The translations under genes were made by a program, and so were the position numbers. A stretch of DNA of 64,000 bases, from positions 3,286,001 through 3,350,000 of the forward strand of contig NZ_CP187970.1 of NCBI RefSeq assembly GCF_049942825.1, read 5' to 3'. The notes below the pieces were generated by a model. That model saw only the letters and a list, made by a program, of their open reading frames with translations. It was not told where the DNA came from and made no database searches. Shown here one piece after another: positions 50,915-59,967 of this stretch (its first letter is position 1; each line of letters starts with the position of its first letter). The stretch comes from Paenibacillus_G sp049942825. GTDB taxonomy: Bacteria > Bacillota > Bacilli > Paenibacillales > NBRC-103111.

Positions 50915-51457
50915 TTAAGCCTTTTGGAACGAAGGATCGTCGTAAGGATGAGCAATCCAGCCTTCCGTCTCGATGAAGAGGCGTACGGCTACGATCTTGC
51001 GGTTCTCCATCAAAGTGAAGAAATGGGCTTTATGCTCCGGTACGGAGATGACGTCGCCGGCTTCGAGTTCCACATCGAAGTAGCCTACATCGTCGGTGCC
51101 CTTGATGATGAAGATGCCCCGGCCAGCCGTAATGGCACGTACTTCATCTTCCGTGTGGGTGTGGACGGACTCAAACTTCTTCAGCAGTTCGTCCAGGTTG
51201 GGTGTGGCGTCCGAGAGTGCAATGACATCCCAGGTTTTGTAACCGCGGCGGCCTGCAAGATCACGGATTTCTTCGTCGAAGGTGGAGAGAATCTGTGCTT
51301 TTTCTTCGTCGCTCAGAATGAACTTCTCCTGGAGCTCGGCCGGAAGCTTCGCTGCATTCCAATGTTCGTACAGTACCTCTTGCTTATCTAAGAACGCTCT
51401 CACATTCTCTTCGCCGGAGATGCGCTCGTTCGTGTTGCGGATGCGGATTTCTGCCAT
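50915..51457 (-). CDS. mtnD: Acireductone dioxygenase
   Basis: 180 residues from ATG 51457, 6 bases after GAGGG; the ATG at 51463 directly abuts that site. Cupin with metal ligands in HTHTEDEVR and the last His in PEHKAHFF. Oxidises acireductone to the keto-acid precursor of methionine (methionine salvage; off-pathway product with Ni). No other salvage genes are in the window, but metH is divergent from it. A good SigA promoter lies upstream. Confidence 0.95.
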   Translation of the reverse strand: MAEIRIRNTNERISGEENVRAFLDKQEVLYEHWNAAKLPAELQEKFILSDEEKAQILSTFDEEIRDLAGRRGYKTWDVIALSDATPNLDELLKKFESVHTHTEDEVRAITAGRGIFIIKGTDDVGYFDVELEAGDVISVPEHKAHFFTLMENRKIVAVRLFIETEGWIAHPYDDPSFQKA

Positions 51458-51515
51458 GTCCATCCCTCTTTCTTCAGTTAATGTAAGTATAGATCAGGAA
51501 ATCTTCTCTCCCTGT

Positions 51516-51544
51516 ATTATAGTGGAATAGGGGGCTTCTGTCGA
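51516..51544 (-). promoter_or_regulatory. mtnD promoter
   Basis: On the minus strand: TCGACA, 17-base spacer, TATAAT. Confidence 0.8.
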
Positions 51545-51649
51545 TGATAAAACCGCATAAATCCGATAGGATATGATGAAAAGTTCGTGAAATCGGTTCA
51601 TTCCTTCCTTTTCATTAAGGACGCTTTCTGATAAACTATGGGTTAAACT

Positions 51650-51762
51650 ATGCGTGAAGGCCGTACAAGCGGCCTCAGCGGGTGCATTACTACAGAGAAA
51701 TGCAGGACTGTCCTTCCGAGTCGTGAAGGAAGAGGACGGCAGGGGAAGGGGATCAAGCGGTA
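51650..51762 (+). other. Structured leader upstream of metH
   Basis: The whole 51458-51762 gap holds no gene. Three hairpins stand in a row before metH: AGGCCG/CGGCCT (51658-51675), TGCATT/AATGCA (51683-51704) and GTCCTTCC/GGAA-GA-GGAC (51710-51737). No S-box, B12-box or T-box conserved core was found. Confidence 0.4.
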
Positions 51763-54700
51763 ATGAACAAGCCATCACTGCAGGAGCAGCTGAAGAAAAA
51801 AATTATGATCCTGGATGGTGCGATGGGCACCATGATCCAGCAGGAGAATCTGACGGAGGCCGATTTCGGCAGCGAGGACCTTGACGGCTGTAATGAAATT
51901 CTCGTTGTTACCCGTCCGGATGTCATCCAGAAAATCCATGAAGCGTACTTTGCCGCCGGTGCGGATATGGTCGAAACAAATACGTTCGGCGCCACAAGCG
52001 TTGTTCTGGCGGAGTACGATCTGCAGGATCGCGCCCGGGAGCTGAACTTGGCCGCGGCCAAGCTGGCGATCGAAGCAGCCCATAAATACAGCACGCCGGA
52101 GTGGCCGCGCTACGTCGTCGGAGCCATGGGCCCAACGACCAAGACGCTGTCCGTTACGGGAGGCGTGACATTCGACGAGCTCGTCGAATCGTACCAGGAA
52201 CAGGCCGAGGCCCTGATTGAAGCCGGCGTGGATGCCCTGCTGCTCGAGACCTCGCAGGATACGCTGAACGTGAAGGCGGGCTCCATCGGGATCCGCAATG
52301 CGTTCGACAAGCTGGGCGTGAAGCTCCCGCTCATGATCTCTGGCACGATCGAACCGATGGGAACGACGCTCGCGGGGCAGAACATCGAATCGTTCTATGT
52401 CTCGCTGGAGCACCTGAACCCGATCTCGTTCGGTCTCAACTGTGCCACCGGCCCGGAGTTCATGCGCGATCATATCCGTACCCTCTCGGAGATTGCAGGT
52501 ACTGCCGTGTCCTGTTACCCGAACGCCGGATTGCCGGATGAGAACGGCAAGTACCATGAGTCACCGGAATCGCTGGCCATGAAGCTCGCGGGCTTCGCCG
52601 AGCAGGGCTGGCTGAACATTGCCGGCGGCTGCTGCGGTACGACGCCGGATCACATCCGGGCCATGGCGGAGACACTGGGCAAGTACGAGCCGCGCAAGCA
52701 GGACGGGGTTCACCCGCCGGCCATCTCGGGGATCGAAACCGTCTATGTAGAGCCGGACAACCGGCCGATTATGGTCGGGGAGCGGACGAACATCTCCGGC
52801 TCGCGGAAGTTCAAACGGCTGATCAAGGAAGAGAAGTTCGAAGAAGCCTCGGAGGTTGCGCGGACGCAGGTGAAGAACGGCGCCCATATCATCGACATCA
52901 ATCTGCAGGACACGGATATTGACGAGGCTTATGCCATCAATCAATTCCTTCCTCAGGTTGTCAAGAAGGTCAAAGTGCCGCTGATGATCGACTCCACTTA
53001 TGACCACATCATCGAGCTGGGGCTCAAATACTCCCAGGGCAAGGCGATCGTCAACTCGATCAACCTCGAGGACGGCGAGTCGAAGTTCGAAGCGATTGTG
53101 CCGCTGCTCCATAAGTACGGTGCGGCGGTCGTCATGATTCTCATCGACGAGCGCGGGCAGGCGGTTTCCCGGCAGGCGAAGATGGAAGTTGCCGACCGTG
53201 CGTATGAGCTGCTCACGAAGAAGTACGGCATGAAGCCGCAGGATATCATTTTTGACCCGAACATGTTCCCTGTCGGTTCCGGAGATCCGCAGTACATCGG
53301 CTCCGCCGTGGAGACGATCGAGGGCATCCGGATGATCAAGGAGAAGTATCCGGAGACGATGACGATTCTCGGCCTCAGCAATATCTCCTTCGGTCTGCCG
53401 GATGCCGGCCGTGAGGTACTGAACTCGGTGTACCTCTACCACTGTACCAAAGCCGGGCTCGATTATGCGATCGTCAACACCGAGAAGCTGGAGCGCTACG
53501 CTTCCATACCGGAAGAAGAGCGCGCGCTCGCGGAAGAGCTCATTTTCAATACGACGGACGAGACGCTGGCGAAATTCGTCGCCTACTTCCGTGTGAAGAA
53601 GGTCGAGAAGAAGGAGAAGATCTCGAACCTGACACTGGAAGAGCGGCTTGCTTCCTATGTTGTCGAGGGAACGAAGGAAGGCCTGATCCCGGACCTGGAG
53701 GAAGCGCTGAAGAAGTATGCGCCGCTCGACATCATCAACGGACCGCTGATGAAGGGGATGGAAGAGGTCGGCCGGCTCTTCAACAACAACGAGCTGATCG
53801 TCGCCGAGGTGCTCCAGAGCGCCGAGGTCATGAAAGCCTCCGTTGCCCATCTGGAGCAGTACATGGAGAAGGCGGACAGCGCCGTCAAAGGCAAGATTAT
53901 CCTCGCTACTGTGAAGGGCGATGTTCACGATATCGGCAAAAACCTGGTCGAGATCATCCTTTCCAACAACGGATACAAGATCGTGAACCTCGGCATTAAG
54001 GTCCCGCCGGAGCAGCTCATCGAAGCGTACCGCAAAGAGAAGCCTGATGCGATCGGCCTTTCCGGCCTGCTCGTCAAATCGGCGCAGCAAATGGTCGTCA
54101 CGGCGCAGGATATGAAGAATGCCGGCATCGACGTGCCGATTCTCGTAGGAGGCGCGGCGCTCACCCGCAAGTTCACGAAGACGCGAATCGCACCGGAATA
54201 CGACGGTATGGTGCTGTACGCCAAGGATGCGATGGACGGCCTTGACATCGCCAACAAGCTTAGCGATCCCGAGCAGCGCCAGGTTCTTATCCGCGAACTG
54301 CGGGAGAGCATGGAGTCGGATGTTAAGGAAGCCGGCCGCAAGGATGAGAGCATGCCGGCACTGACCCGCGTCATGACGTCCACGGTAGACCGTACCGTAC
54401 CGGTTCAGGTGCCGCCGGATCTCGAGCGCCGCGTGCTGCGCGACTATCCGATCTCGCACCTGGTGCCGTACGTCAACATGCAGATGCTGCTCGGACACCA
54501 TCTTGGACTGAAGGGCAAGGTCGAGAACCTGATTGCCGAGAAGGATCCGAAGGCGCTGCAGCTCAAGGAGACGGTGGATGGCATTCTGGCGGAAGCCCAG
54601 CAGGCGGGCATCATCAAGGCGCAGGGGATGTACCGCTTCTTCCCGGCCCAGTCCGACGGCAACGACGTGCTGGTCTACGATCCGCAGGATCCGAGCCGCG

Positions 54701-55197
54701 TGCTGCAGAAATTCACGTTCCCGCGGCAGGAGAAGGAACCATATCTCTGCCTTGCCGATTATCTCAAGCCGGTAAGCAGCGGCGAGATGGATTATGTGGG
54801 CTTCCTGGTCGTGACGGCCGGACACGGCGTCAGCGAGTTGTCGGCCCAGTGGCGCGAGAAGGGCGATTACCTACGCTCCCACGCCCTGCAGGCCGCCGCG
54901 CTCGAGATGGCGGAAGGCTTCGCGGAGCGGGTCCATCAGATGATGCGGGATCAGTGGGGCTTCCCGGATCCGGCGGAGATGACGATGGCCGAACGCTTCG
55001 GCGCGAAGTACCGCGGACAGCGCTTCTCCTTCGGTTATCCGGCGTGTCCGAACCTCGATGATCAGCAGCAGCTGTTCGAGCTGATGCAGCCGGAAGACAT
55101 CGGGGTCACGCTGACGGAAGGCAGCATGATGGAGCCGGAGGCTTCGGTATCCGCCATCGTGTTCGCTCACCCGCAGGCGCGCTATTTTAACGCCTAA
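51763..55197 (+). CDS. metH: Cobalamin-dependent methionine synthase
   Basis: Transfers methyl from methyltetrahydrofolate via B12 to homocysteine. 1144 residues in the usual order. The homocysteine domain (about 1-320) has zinc Cys in LNCATG and GGCCGTTP. The pterin domain (about 340-600) includes ERTNISGSRKF. The B12 cap and binding domain (about 640-890) has GDVHDIGKN, whose His is the cobalt ligand. The SAM-dependent reactivation domain (about 910-1144) has RFSFGYPACPNL. All parts are intact. It has a long leader with hairpins and is followed by rnz after 108 bases. Confidence 0.97.
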   Translation: MNKPSLQEQLKKKIMILDGAMGTMIQQENLTEADFGSEDLDGCNEILVVTRPDVIQKIHEAYFAAGADMVETNTFGATSVVLAEYDLQDRARELNLAAAKLAIEAAHKYSTPEWPRYVVGAMGPTTKTLSVTGGVTFDELVESYQEQAEALIEAGVDALLLETSQDTLNVKAGSIGIRNAFDKLGVKLPLMISGTIEPMGTTLAGQNIESFYVSLEHLNPISFGLNCATGPEFMRDHIRTLSEIAGTAVSCYPNAGLPDENGKYHESPESLAMKLAGFAEQGWLNIAGGCCGTTPDHIRAMAETLGKYEPRKQDGVHPPAISGIETVYVEPDNRPIMVGERTNISGSRKFKRLIKEEKFEEASEVARTQVKNGAHIIDINLQDTDIDEAYAINQFLPQVVKKVKVPLMIDSTYDHIIELGLKYSQGKAIVNSINLEDGESKFEAIVPLLHKYGAAVVMILIDERGQAVSRQAKMEVADRAYELLTKKYGMKPQDIIFDPNMFPVGSGDPQYIGSAVETIEGIRMIKEKYPETMTILGLSNISFGLPDAGREVLNSVYLYHCTKAGLDYAIVNTEKLERYASIPEEERALAEELIFNTTDETLAKFVAYFRVKKVEKKEKISNLTLEERLASYVVEGTKEGLIPDLEEALKKYAPLDIINGPLMKGMEEVGRLFNNNELIVAEVLQSAEVMKASVAHLEQYMEKADSAVKGKIILATVKGDVHDIGKNLVEIILSNNGYKIVNLGIKVPPEQLIEAYRKEKPDAIGLSGLLVKSAQQMVVTAQDMKNAGIDVPILVGGAALTRKFTKTRIAPEYDGMVLYAKDAMDGLDIANKLSDPEQRQVLIRELRESMESDVKEAGRKDESMPALTRVMTSTVDRTVPVQVPPDLERRVLRDYPISHLVPYVNMQMLLGHHLGLKGKVENLIAEKDPKALQLKETVDGILAEAQQAGIIKAQGMYRFFPAQSDGNDVLVYDPQDPSRVLQKFTFPRQEKEPYLCLADYLKPVSSGEMDYVGFLVVTAGHGVSELSAQWREKGDYLRSHALQAAALEMAEGFAERVHQMMRDQWGFPDPAEMTMAERFGAKYRGQRFSFGYPACPNLDDQQQLFELMQPEDIGVTLTEGSMMEPEASVSAIVFAHPQARYFNA

Positions 55198-55305
55198 GAT
55201 AGATCCGGTTTGGGGTATGCTATGGTAGGGTGGGGCTAAGCGGCCCCACTCTTTTCCTTTGACGGGAAGAGCCGCTCTGACCAAGCATGTATAGGAACGG
55301 GAGAG

Positions 55306-56250
55306 ATGAAGGTGGAGCTGTATTTTCTGGGAACGGGGGCCGGCATGCCTTCCAAGGAGCGCAATGTGACCTCCATCATGCTGGGGCTCTTGGCCGAGCG
55401 CGGCGTATACTGGATGTTCGACTGCGGCGAAGGCACTCAGCATCAGGTGCTCCGCGCACCGGTCAAGATCGGCAAGCTGGAGAAGCTGTTCATCACACAT
55501 CTGCATGGCGATCACTTATACGGTCTGCCGGGATTGATGTCGAGCCGATCTTACCAAGGCGGGGACACGCCCTTTACGATATACGGACCGAAAGGCATCC
55601 GCGAGTTCGTCGAAACGTCGCTGCGGGTCAGCGATTCGCACCTGGGCTACCAGACGACGATTATCGAGCTGGAGCCGGAAGAGCAGGTCGTCTTCGAAGA
55701 TGACCAGTTCGTGGTCACCGCGGCGCCGCTCGTGCACCGCGTTGAGAGCTTCGGCTACCGGATAGTCGAGAAGCCGCAGAAGGGTCGTCTCGATGCCGAG
55801 CGCTTAAAGTCGCTTGGTCTTACTTCGGGGCCGATCTTCGGCAAAATCAAGAACGGCGAAGACGTCGAGCTGCCGGACGGCACGAAGCTCAAGGCGGAAG
55901 AGTTCATCGGGCCGATGATCCCGGGACGTATTGTCACCATTCTCGGCGATACGCAGCCCTGTGTTCACGCGGTAACGCTCGCCAAGGACGCCGATGTACT
56001 CGTTCATGAGGCGACATTCGCCGAGCACCGCAAGGAGCTGGCCGTCATGTATGATCACTCCACGGCCATCGACGCGGCGAAGACGGCCCAAGAGGCAGGC
56101 GCAGGCACGCTGATCTTGACGCATATCTCTTCCCGCTACCAAGGGGAAGAGGCGGATATGCTGCGGGATGAAGCCCGCACGGTTCATGAGGACACCCAGC
56201 TGGCCCACGACCATTTCCGCTTCGAAGTCAGCAGCAGACGGGCGAGATAA
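55306..56250 (+). CDS. rnz: Ribonuclease Z
   Basis: 314-residue metallo-beta-lactamase-fold endonuclease that trims tRNA 3' ends. Metal motif THLHGDHLYGLPG, GTGAGMPSK near the start, GDTQPC and FAEHRKELA downstream; the flexible arm (about 160-200) is present. Length is standard for the short RNase Z. Start after GGGAGAG. Confidence 0.96.
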   Translation: MKVELYFLGTGAGMPSKERNVTSIMLGLLAERGVYWMFDCGEGTQHQVLRAPVKIGKLEKLFITHLHGDHLYGLPGLMSSRSYQGGDTPFTIYGPKGIREFVETSLRVSDSHLGYQTTIIELEPEEQVVFEDDQFVVTAAPLVHRVESFGYRIVEKPQKGRLDAERLKSLGLTSGPIFGKIKNGEDVELPDGTKLKAEEFIGPMIPGRIVTILGDTQPCVHAVTLAKDADVLVHEATFAEHRKELAVMYDHSTAIDAAKTAQEAGAGTLILTHISSRYQGEEADMLRDEARTVHEDTQLAHDHFRFEVSSRRAR

Positions 56251-56333
56251 CACCCGGGCCAAGCAGGTGGAGAAGGTATCGCTCCTGCTTCACCGAGCCG
56301 GGAGAGGGACTTCCAGGATTCAGGGTATTAAGA

Positions 56334-56370
56334 AAAGAAAAACCTCCTTCCCGGCTGGGGAGGAGGTTTC
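56334..56370 (-). terminator. Terminator of tlp (possibly also stops rnz)
   Basis: AACCTCCTTCCC/GGGGAGGAGGTT (one G-T pair). The stronger T-run is on the minus strand; the plus side has only TTTC. Confidence 0.85.
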
Positions 56371-56392
56371 ATTCTAAGGTCCTAAGGAGAGA

Positions 56393-56620
56393 TTACGATT
56401 GCTCCCGATGCTTCGCTTCGTCGCGAATTTCTTCACGGAAAGATTGCAGGGACTGGAGGCGGCGTTCGTTTTTGGCTTCAATGGCCTGACGGTCCTGCGG
56501 AGTGATCTCATCGGCATGCTCGGCGAGATATTCTTCCGCTTCATTGAAGTTGGAGATCGTGTGGTTGATGTTGAATTGGATTCTTTCTACATTATCCGCG
56601 CGATTATCCGGTTTCGCCAT
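56393..56620 (-). CDS. tlp: Small acid-soluble spore protein Tlp
   Basis: 75 residues, hydrophilic. Follows B. subtilis Tlp: RADNVERIQ, NFNEAEEYL, KNERRLQSLQSFREEIRDE. Made in the forespore and stored in the spore core. A consensus-like SigG promoter lies about 60 bases upstream on the minus strand, and a terminator follows. In B. subtilis tlp also lies downstream of the lexA region. Confidence 0.92.
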   Translation of the reverse strand: MAKPDNRADNVERIQFNINHTISNFNEAEEYLAEHADEITPQDRQAIEAKNERRLQSLQSFREEIRDEAKHREQS

Positions 56621-56677
56621 AAGTCATCGCTCCCTCGCTTAGGTTGGTTGGCGCCAATCATCCTGCAGCGCCTCCTT

Positions 56678-56708
56678 TACGATGCCACGGGGGAGAAAGG
56701 TTTATACA
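56678..56708 (-). promoter_or_regulatory. SigG-type forespore promoter of tlp
   Basis: On the minus strand: TGTATA, 18-base spacer, CATCGTA. This fits the SigG pattern (TGAATA-like, CATNNTA). Confidence 0.75.
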
Positions 56709-56750
56709 TACGTGGGGCTTCACCACCATACTGAGGGGAGTGAGGGCAAG

Positions 56751-57146
56751 ATGCGCGGTTTTGCCATTCTGCTAGGTTTTTATTTGATCGGCGCGCTGCT
56801 CCACGAGCTGCTTCATCTTCCGCTCCCGGCGAATGTAACCGGATTGATCCTATTCACGGCCTCCCTGTTTTTCGGGTGGATCCGGCTGGAGTGGGTGGAG
56901 GAGGCGAGCGGATTTCTGGTCAAGCATATGCTCCTGCTGTTCGCTCCCTTTGTCGTAGGAACCATGGTATTCTTCGACCGGATCGGCCAGGAAGCACTGC
57001 CGCTGCTTTTATCCTTATTCGGCAGCACGTTCGGCGTCCTGTGGATCACCGGTTGGACGGTACGTCTGTTGAAGCCGGGCGTGAAGGAGGAAGCCGGTAA
57101 CGCACCGGTACCGCACGGAAGGGGGGAGAAGCATGAACATCCGTGA
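56751..57146 (+). CDS. lrgA: CidA/LrgA family holin-like protein
   Basis: 131 residues, four TM helices, with LPLPANVTGLILF and PFVVGTMVFFDRI typical of LrgA/CidA. Such proteins act with the LrgB partner in control of murein hydrolase activity or metabolite export. Start after GAGGGGAG. It overlaps the LrgB-like gene by 14 bases. Whether it is the Lrg or Cid type cannot be told from sequence. Confidence 0.9.
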   Translation: MRGFAILLGFYLIGALLHELLHLPLPANVTGLILFTASLFFGWIRLEWVEEASGFLVKHMLLLFAPFVVGTMVFFDRIGQEALPLLLSLFGSTFGVLWITGWTVRLLKPGVKEEAGNAPVPHGRGEKHEHP

Positions 57147-57825
57147 ATTTGCCGATCAGCCGCTGTTCGGGATCGCACTAACGATTTTGTCCTATACCGC
57201 TGCGCTCGGGTTACAGCGAAAATGGAAGGCGCTGCATCCGCTGCTGAGCTGCTCCGTTATGATCATGCTGGTGCTGTACCTGCTGCAGCTGCCCTATGAG
57301 GCATACCGCAAGGGCGGAGATTACATCGTGTTCCTGCTGGGACCTGCAACGGTTGCTCTGGGAGTGCCGCTCTATAAAAATGCCCAGCGCATCGGCCGGA
57401 GCATGCTGCCGATCCTCTCAGGCGTGACGGCCGGCTCGGTAGCCGCCCTGCTCCTTGCAGCAGGGCTCGTCTGGGCGCTGGGCGGCAGCCGCGAACTGCT
57501 GCTGTCGATGATGCCGAAGTCCGTCACCTCTCCGGTGGCGATCGAGATTTCGCGGCAGGCGGGAGGCTTTCACGAACTGACGGCGGTGCTCACCGTGCTG
57601 ACAGGATTAACCGGCTCCCTATTCGGGCCGGCATTTTTGCGGCTCAGCGGCGTAAGGGACGACATCGCCGTCGGCACCGCGATCGGTACTTCGGCCCATG
57701 GCATCGGCACCGCCCGCATCATCCGTGATTCGGAGCTGGCGGGAAGCGTCAGCGGCTTCGCGATGGGGGCCGCGGCGATCATCACGTCGCTGCTGTTCAT
57801 TCCGCTGTATGGGTGGCTGCAGTGA
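57133..57825 (+). CDS. lrgB: LrgB/CidB family membrane protein
   Basis: 230 residues with about six TM helices. The LrgB signature is MPKSVTSPVAIEISRQAGG and GTSAHGIGTARI. Partner of the upstream holin-like protein; in B. subtilis the related pair YsbAB/PftAB imports pyruvate, so metabolite transport is also possible. Terminator 50 bases downstream. Confidence 0.93.
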   Translation: MNIREFADQPLFGIALTILSYTAALGLQRKWKALHPLLSCSVMIMLVLYLLQLPYEAYRKGGDYIVFLLGPATVALGVPLYKNAQRIGRSMLPILSGVTAGSVAALLLAAGLVWALGGSRELLLSMMPKSVTSPVAIEISRQAGGFHELTAVLTVLTGLTGSLFGPAFLRLSGVRDDIAVGTAIGTSAHGIGTARIIRDSELAGSVSGFAMGAAAIITSLLFIPLYGWLQ

Positions 57826-57877
57826 GTACGCTATCCGTACACAGATCAAGTTTGCGATGAGAAGCATAACATGAAGC

Positions 57878-57902
57878 AAGCCGGCATATTGCCGGCTTTT
57901 TT
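57878..57902 (+). terminator. Terminator of lrgAB
   Basis: AAGCCGGCA-TAT-TGCCGGCTT followed by TTTT. Confidence 0.93.
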
Positions 57903-58141
57903 GTCCTGCGCCGAAGGGATGACTCGCATATGCCCGTTTCCGGCATCCGCCCCGTTTCTAACCGGTTCATTCATTTCATTGCCTTAATAAAAATGCTGCT
58001 CCAATGCTCTCTACGGCTGGACAAGCTTACCAACTTCTTACAAAAGCTTTACACCCGCCGAACCTTCGCTTAATAAACCTCTGCTACCCTTGAGAAAGAG
58101 TACAAAGCATCATCACAAACCCCGGGAAAGGTGTGTTGACG
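57903..58141 (+). other. Gene-free region upstream of the OlsB-like gene
   Basis: No gene. TTTACA at 58048 and TAATAA at 58071 (17-base spacer) are a weak promoter candidate for the acyltransferase cluster. Confidence 0.35.
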
Positions 58142-58912
58142 ATGATCTTAACGGAAGGCGGGGCCGCCCGAGAGCCGGCAGCCCTCACAGTTAGGCTTGC
58201 GCAGGGGGAGCAGGAGATCGAGCAGGCGCACCGGCTACGGTACAGCGTGTTCGTGGAAGAAGAAAAGAACATGAAGCTGCGCTCGGAGCAGGGACTGGAG
58301 ACGGATGACTATGACGATTACTGCGATCATCTGGTGGTGGTGGATGAAGAGGCGCAGCGTGTAGTCGGAACGTACCGCCTGCTCCCAGGCCGGCGGGCAA
58401 GCGGAGGGATCGGATTTTATTCCGAGTCGGAATTTGATCTGAGTGCCTTTACGGTAGACCGGCTGCATACCCTCGAGCTTGGACGCAGCTGCATTCATCC
58501 CGATTACCGCGGCGGACGAACGATCGGCCTCCTCTGGGAAGGCATCGCGGACTATATTACCAGACATGAGCTTCAATATCTGATTGGCTGCGCCAGTGTG
58601 CATCTGCGCACCATCGAAGAGACCAATCTGATCTGCACGATGCTGAAGCGCAGAGGCATCCTGACGGACCGCTTCGGGGTCCGCCCGCTGGAGACGCACC
58701 GGATTGACGGTCTGCGAAGCGTGGAAACCGACCTCGAAGAAAAGGAGATCTTCCGCATGCTCCCACCGCTCATGAAGGGCTACCAATGGCTCGGTGCGGA
58801 GATCGGCGGGGATCCGGCTTACGATTCGATATTCGGAACGGTTGATTTCTTCATTGTGCTGCAGAAAGACCGGGTAACGCGGCGCTACCGGAAGCACTTT
58901 CTAAAAGGATAA
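58142..58912 (+). CDS. OlsB-like N-acyltransferase (GNAT, Acetyltransf_5)
   Basis: 256 residues from ATG 58142, 8 bases after AAAGGTG. Strongly resembles OlsB, which joins a 3-hydroxyacyl chain to the alpha-amino group of ornithine: LRYSVFVEEE, CDHLVVVD, VVGTYRLLPG, GFYSESEFD, LELGRSCIHPDYR and LIGCASVHL. These features come in the same order as in proteobacterial OlsB. The next gene encodes an LpxL-type O-acyltransferase that could add the second chain, replacing OlsA. The acceptor amino acid is not shown by the sequence; another amino compound is possible. Confidence 0.8.
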   Translation: MILTEGGAAREPAALTVRLAQGEQEIEQAHRLRYSVFVEEEKNMKLRSEQGLETDDYDDYCDHLVVVDEEAQRVVGTYRLLPGRRASGGIGFYSESEFDLSAFTVDRLHTLELGRSCIHPDYRGGRTIGLLWEGIADYITRHELQYLIGCASVHLRTIEETNLICTMLKRRGILTDRFGVRPLETHRIDGLRSVETDLEEKEIFRMLPPLMKGYQWLGAEIGGDPAYDSIFGTVDFFIVLQKDRVTRRYRKHFLKG

Positions 58913-58966
58913 ACCGGTCGCCGCAGCGGGCTGAATGAGCTGAGGGAGATGAGGGAGGAGGTCCAC

Positions 58967-59941
58967 GTGTACGATTGGATTCGGAAAATCACCTCCGGCG
59001 AGAGCGGCTGGCTGCGGATGTTCGCCCTGATCCCTAGGCCGGTTGTACGGATGCTGTGCGTTATAACGGCCTGGGTTCTCACTGCGCTGCCGGCCGCCGG
59101 CTTGTCGGTCAAAGTGAAGCGCAACATGGACGATCTGCTCGGCCCCCGCCCGGAAGGGGAGCTTAGGGTGCATGCCAGACAATATTTGTTCCATGTGCTC
59201 ATGGCGCTGTATGAGATTCTTGTGGATTCAAGGCGGCTGACGGACACCGGGCGCTGGAGGTTTCGTTCGGAAGGCGAGGAGCATCTGACGGATGTCCTGA
59301 AGCTGGGCAGAGGGGCCATCGTCTATACGCCGCATACCGGTAATTTCTTTTATTACTATTGGTATCTGTGTCAAAGGTACGACTGCCTGACCGTGGCTAC
59401 AGCCGGAAGTCCGGAGCTGCGCCCCTTGTATCTCCGGTTCGCGGAGCTCGGCTGTCCCGGGTTGGATTATGACAGCACGCCTCCGCTCGAGCAGTTCCGG
59501 AAGCTGCGCGGCCATCTGCAGCGGGGCGGGGTAGTGTTCCTTCTGGGTGACTTCTGGCGGCCGTCGTTCCCTCCAGCACGCTTCTTCGGAAGGATGACGC
59601 GTATTCCCGCCGGAGCGGCTGCGCTTTCGATCGAAGGAAACGTACCCGTGATTCCCTTCTGCGGCTGGCGGGAGAAGGGATTCGTCCACCGCCTGCGGTT
59701 TGAACCGCCGCTCCATCTCGCCTCCACGTACAATCGAAGCACCCGAGAAGAGGCGGCGAATGTTCTCCATGCCTATATGGAACGGGTCATCCGGGAAAGG
59801 CCGGCGGAGTGGTTCTACTGGTTCAATGCGGAAGAACGGTGGGAAGGTGCGGTGGGAGAGAACGGGGTCAAGACCGGTGTCGAGGCCGCGGAAGGAGCAC
59901 CGGCGGCCGGACCGCCGCAGGGCAGTACGTTCAGCGCTTAA
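58967..59941 (+). CDS. LpxL/HtrB-type lysophospholipid acyltransferase
   Basis: 324 residues from GTG 58967, after GGGAGGAGGT. N-terminal hydrophobic helix (about 26-46) and a Lip_A_acyltrans-like domain: KRNMDDLLG, TPHTGNFFYYYW (His123), LQRGGVVFLLGDFWRP, and the C-terminal AEWFYWFNAEERW. The Asp/Glu expected four residues after the catalytic His is Phe128, so the HX4D/E motif is altered. Gram-positives have no lipid A; a role in acylating the product of the upstream OlsB-like enzyme is the best inference. The C-terminal 35 residues are low-complexity. Confidence 0.82.
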   Translation: MYDWIRKITSGESGWLRMFALIPRPVVRMLCVITAWVLTALPAAGLSVKVKRNMDDLLGPRPEGELRVHARQYLFHVLMALYEILVDSRRLTDTGRWRFRSEGEEHLTDVLKLGRGAIVYTPHTGNFFYYYWYLCQRYDCLTVATAGSPELRPLYLRFAELGCPGLDYDSTPPLEQFRKLRGHLQRGGVVFLLGDFWRPSFPPARFFGRMTRIPAGAAALSIEGNVPVIPFCGWREKGFVHRLRFEPPLHLASTYNRSTREEAANVLHAYMERVIRERPAEWFYWFNAEERWEGAVGENGVKTGVEAAEGAPAAGPPQGSTFSA

Positions 59942-59967
59942 AGATGACTGAGAGAGGAAGCGAGAGT

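Noticed and set aside
51458..51762. SAM (S-box) or cobalamin riboswitch upstream of metH
   Set aside because: Looked for the conserved cores of both by eye on the plus strand; neither is present.
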